Origin: Tangfeifania diversioriginum
Lineage (GTDB): Bacteria; Bacteroidota; Bacteroidia; Bacteroidales; Prolixibacteraceae
DNA length: 64,000 bases
Direction: 5' to 3'
NCBI GenBank assembly: GCA_945873105.1
Contig: CAMCBW010000016.1
Location: forward strand, 1-64,000
Shown here piece after piece: positions 59,443 to 64,000 of this stretch (positions are counted from its first letter, which is position 1; each line of letters starts with the position of its first letter). The notes beneath the pieces are model-generated. The model had not been told where the DNA came from. It ran no database searches and was given only the letters and a program-made list of their open reading frames with translations. The position numbers were made by a program, and so were the translations under genes.

Positions 59443-60129
59443 ATGAGAGATATTTTTAGAATCCTGGTGGCCGAAGACGAAGAGGATATTTGTGAAATTC
59501 TTCAGTTCAATCTCGAAAGCGAAGGATACAAGGTGGATGTTGTGCACTCTGCAGAGGATGCCTTGAAAAAGAAACTTGCCACCTATGACCTGTTCCTGCT
59601 GGATGTCATGATGGGAAAAATGACCGGATTTGCTTTGGCACAGAAAATGCGCAAAGAGCTAGACATCACCACGCCCATTGTTTTTTTGACAGCCCGAAAC
59701 AATGAGAACGATCTGTTGACTGGATTCTCAGTCGGAGCCGACGACTATATCGCCAAGCCCTTTTCCATCCGGGAACTGCAGGCAAGGGTCCGAACCATTC
59801 TAAAACGTTCCAGCCATCTGGCAACTACCGAAGAGTCATCCGTGCTGGAATTGGGCAACATTGGGCTGGACAACAAGACCAAACGCCTGATCATGGACGG
59901 AAAAAAGGTTGAACTTACCAGGAAAGAGTTTGAAATCATTCTGTTGCTGGCAAAAAACCAGGGAAGAATTTTCTCCCGGGAGGAGATTTTGGATAGAATC
60001 TGGGCCGACGACGTGATCGTAACTGACAGGACCGTCGATGTGAACATGACCCGATTGAGAAAAAAATTGGGTGGATATGGACAATACATTCGCAACAAAG
60101 CCGGCTACGGCTACTATTTTGAAGTATGA
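59443..60129 (+). CDS. phoB: OmpR-family response regulator, probable PhoB
   Basis: 228 aa. Receiver domain: acidic Glu11/Asp12, phosphoacceptor Asp54 in FLLDVMMG, Thr83 and Lys105 (AKPF). The winged-helix DNA-binding domain (about 130-228) has LTRKEFEIILLLAKNQGRIFSREEILDRIW and the VDVNMTRLRKKLG recognition region. Its four neighbouring Pho-boxed promoters identify the probable target genes. It overlaps the kinase gene by 4 bp. The PhoB name is supported by context. Confidence 0.88.
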   Translation: MRDIFRILVAEDEEDICEILQFNLESEGYKVDVVHSAEDALKKKLATYDLFLLDVMMGKMTGFALAQKMRKELDITTPIVFLTARNNENDLLTGFSVGADDYIAKPFSIRELQARVRTILKRSSHLATTEESSVLELGNIGLDNKTKRLIMDGKKVELTRKEFEIILLLAKNQGRIFSREEILDRIWADDVIVTDRTVDVNMTRLRKKLGGYGQYIRNKAGYGYYFEV

Positions 60130-61916
60130 AGGTTTTTAGAAACAAGGTGAAGACAAAATACAAATCACTGAAGTGGAAACTGTTTTCCAATTATCTCCTC
60201 CTGTTTGTGGTATTCCTCCTGTCTGTACTGATCTACCAGCAGCAACATGAAAAACAGTTCAGGATATCGCTGCTCGAAAACAGACTCGAAGTCAATACAG
60301 AAATCTTTTACAAGTACATCCGCAATTTAGATCCCTTGCCGGCAGATCAACTGTCGAAGCTGGATACCCTCAAAAAATTGATTGCTCCCGCGGAGACCCG
60401 GATCACCGTATTCGATATGCAGGGGGATGTGCTGTACGACAATCTGGTGACCGACTATTTGAAATTGGAAAACCATTTCGAGCGCCCTGAATTTCAGAAA
60501 GCTTTAAAAAATGGCTCCGGCTACAACATTCGCCATTCTACGACCACCAACCTGGACTATTTTTACTACGCTAAATCTTACAACGACTTTATTATCAGAT
60601 CAGCTGTTCTCTACAACGTTCAAACCCGCAGCTTTCTAGACATCGACCGCGCATTCATACTCTATTTTCTATTGTTGTTTATCCTGTTTGGAATCATCCT
60701 AAGACTGATTACCAATCACCTGGGTGATTCAGTTGCAAAACTGAAAGATTTCGCGCTAAGGGTTAGAAATGGGAAAAAAATGGATGCTGACCTGCAATTC
60801 TCCAACGATGAAATTGGTATCATCAGTAATGAGATCAGCCACCTTTTTGAATTGTCCAACATTGCCAAAACAGAACTCCTTCAGGAAAAAGAGAAACTGA
60901 TCAGTCATCTTTTCGTGCTCAAAGAAGGAGTGGCGTTCTTCTCCCCGGACAAGAAAATCATCCTCAACAATGGCCATTTCATTTTCTACATCAATGTAAT
61001 TGCTGAAGAATCAACAATTTCTGCAGAAAAGATTTTTGAATTGAACGAGTTCAATGCCATCAGTGTTTTTGTCGAGAGAACCTTCGAAGACAATACCACC
61101 ATCACGGTCAATGAATTGCCACGTCTGGAGTATTCCATCCAGCGCGATGGTTCCCATTTTCAAATTCAGTGCATCATCTTCCAGGACAAGAGCTTCGAAA
61201 TTCTGATTACGGACAATACCCAGCAGATGAAAAGGAGCATGATGAAACAACAGATTACCTCCAACATCTCGCATGAGCTGAAGACACCCATTGCCACGGT
61301 AAAAGGATACCTTGAAACCCTGCTGAACAATCCGGATATGGATCAGAAAAGGCAGCAATACTTCATCAACAAAGCCCACAGTCAATCCGAAAGACTTACC
61401 CAGCTTGTCAATGACATTGCCCTGCTAAATAAAATTGAGGAATCCTCTGAACTTTATCCCAAAGGAAGGATCGAAGTTAAAAAACTGGTGGATGAAGTCT
61501 GCGAAAGCTTCAACGATCTAATCCTGCAGAAGAATGTAATTGTTGAGACAAACATTGACCACAAAGTAGTTGTCAACGCCAATTATTCCCTGCTCTTCTC
61601 CGTATTCAGAAACCTGCTTGAGAATTCGTTGCACTACGGAGGAGAAGGCATCACCATTGAACTCTCCAATTACCATGAAGATCAGAACTTCCACTATTTC
61701 TCATTCGCCGACAATGGTCCGGGAGTAGCAGAAGAACACCTTCCCCGGATCTTTGAGCGATTTTACCGGGTCGATACCGGACGCTCCCGAAAAAAGGGGG
61801 GTACCGGACTTGGACTCGCCATTGTAAAAAATGCCATTCTCAGCTTCAAAGGGGAAATCTCAGCCAGAACCCACAAAGGTGGAGGACTTGAATTTATCTT
61901 CTCCCTGCCCAAATGA
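60126..61916 (+). CDS. phoR: Membrane sensor histidine kinase, probable PhoR
   Basis: 596 aa. TM1 about 19-37, extracytoplasmic domain about 38-175, TM2 about 176-197, a linker and PAS-like region (about 265-365), then HisKA with His383 in SNISHELKTPIATVKGY and a HATPase domain: N-box RNLLENSLHYGG, G1 DNGPG, F-box FERFYRVDTG, G2 GTGLGLAIV. All catalytic residues are present. Its start overlaps the phoB stop (ATGA), so the pair is translationally coupled. The sensory domain is larger than in E. coli PhoR, as is usual in Bacteroidota. Confidence 0.9.
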   Translation: MKVFRNKVKTKYKSLKWKLFSNYLLLFVVFLLSVLIYQQQHEKQFRISLLENRLEVNTEIFYKYIRNLDPLPADQLSKLDTLKKLIAPAETRITVFDMQGDVLYDNLVTDYLKLENHFERPEFQKALKNGSGYNIRHSTTTNLDYFYYAKSYNDFIIRSAVLYNVQTRSFLDIDRAFILYFLLLFILFGIILRLITNHLGDSVAKLKDFALRVRNGKKMDADLQFSNDEIGIISNEISHLFELSNIAKTELLQEKEKLISHLFVLKEGVAFFSPDKKIILNNGHFIFYINVIAEESTISAEKIFELNEFNAISVFVERTFEDNTTITVNELPRLEYSIQRDGSHFQIQCIIFQDKSFEILITDNTQQMKRSMMKQQITSNISHELKTPIATVKGYLETLLNNPDMDQKRQQYFINKAHSQSERLTQLVNDIALLNKIEESSELYPKGRIEVKKLVDEVCESFNDLILQKNVIVETNIDHKVVVNANYSLLFSVFRNLLENSLHYGGEGITIELSNYHEDQNFHYFSFADNGPGVAEEHLPRIFERFYRVDTGRSRKKGGTGLGLAIVKNAILSFKGEISARTHKGGGLEFIFSLPK

Positions 61917-61973
61917 GATAAATTGGCTCTTTTTGGCTATTTTTGTGGTCACCATAATACATTCATCCCCCCT

Positions 61974-62675
61974 ATGAAAGACCAAATAATTGCACTCAAC
62001 CAACAACTTGCCAACGCTGGTGCCAGTGAACTGATCCGTTTCTTCCTCGAAAAATACAAGGGCAAAATTGCCCTCTCAAGCAGCCTGGGACTGGAAGACC
62101 AGGTGCTCACGGATATGGTATGCAATATTGACAGCCAAACAAAGATCTTCACCCTCGATACCGGCAGACTTTTCCCCGAAACCTATGACCTGATCCACCG
62201 CACCAATCAGAAATATGGGATTAAGATGCAGGTATTCTTCCCTGATGCTGAAAAGGTGGAAGAGATGGTAAACAGCAAAGGGATAAACCTCTTTTACAAC
62301 TCGATCGAAGATCGTAAAACCTGCTGCCGTATCCGGAAAATTGAACCCCTGAAAAGGGCGTTTGCCGGACTGGAGGTATGGATTTGCGGATTAAGAAGGG
62401 ATCAATCCATTACACGCTCAGAGATGCAACCCATCGAATGGGATGAAAACAATGGACTCATCAAACTTAATCCACTCATTGACTGGACAGAGGAGCAGGT
62501 ACGCACCTACATCAAGGAACACAAGATTCCCTTCAATCCGCTCCACGACCGCGATTTTCCAAGCATTGGCTGTCAACCTTGTACCCGTGCCGTTCTCCCC
62601 GGAGAAGATCTCCGTGCTGGTCGTTGGTGGTGGGAAAATCCCGAAACCAAAGAGTGTGGCCTGCACAAAAGATAA
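61974..62675 (+). CDS. cysH: Adenosine phosphosulfate (APS) reductase, iron-sulfur type
   Basis: 233 aa from ATG 61974; the longer ORF begins with TTG. PP-loop-type SSSLGLEDQ (35-43), KIFTLDTGRLFPETY, and four cluster Cys: CC at 117-118 and CxxC at 200-203, plus catalytic Cys228 in ECGLH. The CC...CxxC pattern marks the 4Fe-4S form that reduces APS directly, which fits the lack of an APS kinase next to cysDN. A TATTTTTG element at 61938-61945 could be its -7 box. Confidence 0.93.
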   Translation: MKDQIIALNQQLANAGASELIRFFLEKYKGKIALSSSLGLEDQVLTDMVCNIDSQTKIFTLDTGRLFPETYDLIHRTNQKYGIKMQVFFPDAEKVEEMVNSKGINLFYNSIEDRKTCCRIRKIEPLKRAFAGLEVWICGLRRDQSITRSEMQPIEWDENNGLIKLNPLIDWTEEQVRTYIKEHKIPFNPLHDRDFPSIGCQPCTRAVLPGEDLRAGRWWWENPETKECGLHKR

Positions 62676-62693
62676 ACTGAAAAACTAACCATC

Positions 62694-63875
62694 ATGACAT
62701 CCCCTGATCGCCGTTCCTTTCTCAAAACAGCTGCCGCGTGTAGTTCTCTGATTGGACTTACCGGAGCAGCAACCCTTGGCTTTTCAGCCCCTGCAAAGAA
62801 GCTGAATCCACTTCCACGCTGGCGGGGATTCAACCTGCTCGATTTTTACACCTCCAGGCCAATGGTTCTTCCACGGCCTCAAAAAAATAGCACCACCAGT
62901 GAAGATGATTTTAAATGGATGTCTGACTGGGGCTTTGACTTTGTTAGGATTCCTGTTCAATACCCCAGCTATCTGAAATTTGATGGTGGAAATGACAAGG
63001 AAAAAAGGATAACTCCACAGGAGGTTCTGGATTTCAATGAACAAGCCATTGAAGAGATTGAAAAGCTTGTATACCTGGCCAACAAGCATGGACTGCACGT
63101 CAGCCTGAACCTGCACCGGGTTCCGGGATTTTGCATCAATGCCGGTTTCATCGAGCCATACAATCTTTGGAAAGATGCGGAGGCTCAGCAGGCACTTTAT
63201 GCACATTGGGGAATGTGGGCCAAAAGATTCAAGGAAGTACCTGCCGACAAACTTAGTTTTGACCTGATCAATGAACCCTGCTTCAGGGAGGATATGAACG
63301 ATCAGTACGGCAAAAGAACAAAGATAGAAGGAATGTTGTACCGCCAAATTGTGCAGGGATGCCTTGAGGCAATCCACAGGCAAAATCCTGAAAGATTGGT
63401 CCTGGCCGACGGCAATGACGGTGGCGGAGCAGTGACACCAGAATTGAAAGATCTAAAGGTGGCCCAAAGCTGCAGAGGTTACCATCCTGGATCCGTTTCC
63501 CATTACCGCGCACCTTGGGTATGGAAAAATCCCGATGATGCACCAAAACCTGTATGGCCGGGCAATATCAACGGCAAAGAGTACAGTAGAAAAAACCTGG
63601 AGGATTTCTACAGGCCCTGGATAGAATTGGTGGATCAAGGCATTGGGGTGCATTGTGGAGAGTGCGGATGCTACAGGGAAACTCCCCACGAAGTCTTTCT
63701 TGCCTGGATGACTGATGTGCTGGATATCTTGACAGAAAACAAGATTGGCTGGGCCTTTTGGAATTTCAAGGGTGATTTTGGGCTGCTTAATTCAGGCAGA
63801 AAAGATGTGGTTTACGAAGATTGGTACGGCCACAAATTGGATAGAAAGATGTTGGAAATGCTGCAGAGGCACTGA
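62694..63875 (+). CDS. Tat-exported glycoside hydrolase family 5
   Basis: 393 aa. A twin-arginine signal: SPDRRSFLKTAAA, with the RR at 6-7, then a hydrophobic core. GH5 catalytic domain: acid/base Glu194 in FDLINEPC, nucleophile Glu323 in HCGECGC, and RIPVQYP (85-91) in place of the usual RxPxxW. It resembles cellulase or exo-glucanase-type GH5 enzymes. Tat export suggests folding in the cytoplasm, for example with a cofactor. It is 18 bp after cysH on the same strand, which may be accidental. Confidence 0.85.
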   Translation: MTSPDRRSFLKTAAACSSLIGLTGAATLGFSAPAKKLNPLPRWRGFNLLDFYTSRPMVLPRPQKNSTTSEDDFKWMSDWGFDFVRIPVQYPSYLKFDGGNDKEKRITPQEVLDFNEQAIEEIEKLVYLANKHGLHVSLNLHRVPGFCINAGFIEPYNLWKDAEAQQALYAHWGMWAKRFKEVPADKLSFDLINEPCFREDMNDQYGKRTKIEGMLYRQIVQGCLEAIHRQNPERLVLADGNDGGGAVTPELKDLKVAQSCRGYHPGSVSHYRAPWVWKNPDDAPKPVWPGNINGKEYSRKNLEDFYRPWIELVDQGIGVHCGECGCYRETPHEVFLAWMTDVLDILTENKIGWAFWNFKGDFGLLNSGRKDVVYEDWYGHKLDRKMLEMLQRH

Positions 63876-63887
63876 GATGGGGGTGCT

Positions 63888-64000
63888 TTTAACTGTTAGC
63901 CTTTAGCTATTAGTTTGTTAGTTGTTAGCCTGTTAACCATCAACTAATGGCTAATCACTAATAGCTAACAGCTTATTTCCAACAGCCAATAGCCAATAGC
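63888..64000. repeat. AGCTATTAGC word repeat at the window end
   Basis: AACTGTTAGCCTTTAGCTATTAG-like words on the left and ACTAATGGCTAATCACTAATAGC, CAACAGCCAATAGCC words on the right form an inverted arrangement. It is the third copy of the family at 9841-10006 and 47494-47579, and continues past the window edge. Confidence 0.8.

Overview
This window looks like a chromosomal segment of a Bacteroidota bacterium, probably of the Marinilabiliales/Prolixibacteraceae type. The evidence is the SusD C-terminus with its downstream DUF1735-type lipoprotein, TonB-dependent receptors with carboxypeptidase-like N-domains, a FadL/OMPP1-type porin, WbqC, DUF6132, an archaeal-type ProS, scarce Shine-Dalgarno sequences, and promoter elements resembling TAnnTTTG. 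No rRNA, tRNA, CRISPR array, transposase or phage gene was seen. The species assignment is inference.

Layout. 0-5.2 kb: end of a glycan-uptake locus (SusD end, surface lipoprotein, sulfatase, GH5 enzyme, small lipoprotein) with unusual palindrome arrays on both sides of the sulfatase. 5.2-14.2 kb: asparaginase-like hydrolase, M16 protease, LMW phosphatase, YccF, CinA, AsmA. 14.3-19.3 kb: an AT-rich uptake locus with an ABC permease, an ABC ATPase fused to a degenerate RsbW-like domain, a solute-binding lipoprotein whose two halves are in swapped order, and a TonB-dependent receptor. 19.8-33.2 kb: housekeeping genes (dapB, lepB, wbqC, NlpC/P60, HD-domain phosphodiesterase, C1 peptidase, rplS, YitT, rRNA methyltransferase, nspC) plus a PAS / GH16-fold pair.

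33.3-35.1 kb: an AT-rich island with two adjacent double-glycine-leader peptides, each with a GxxxG motif, a hairpin terminator, a CPBP membrane protease and two mutually similar single-helix micro-proteins. This looks like a two-peptide bacteriocin-type system. 35.2-48.5 kb: DciA-like/recF, TPR protein, DJ-1/PfpI, tilS, pepT, proS, a Gly/Tyr/Ser-rich lipoprotein, a porin and cysDN. 48.7-61.9 kb: a phosphate-starvation regulon. PhoB and PhoR homologues (59.4-61.9 kb) lie near four promoters carrying 3-5 Pho-box-like 7-mers at an exact 11-bp period, each followed after 14 bp by a TTTGC-like element. These drive a PhoU-like DUF47 protein, a PlcP/LpxH-like phosphoesterase with a glycosyltransferase (probable lipid remodelling), a TonB receptor with a beta-helix lipoprotein, and a secreted single-domain protein that copies the receptor's N-domain. 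61.9-63.9 kb: cysH and a Tat-exported GH5 enzyme.

Intergenic regions hold many word-repeat elements (short words such as AGCTATTAGC, GTGAAAATTTGG or TTCAAACC repeated in tandem and often facing an inverted copy), including a 30-bp perfect hairpin between convergent genes. The strongest candidates for undescribed biology are the 33.6-35.1 kb peptide island, the permuted binding protein / RsbW-fused transporter, and the Pho regulon.
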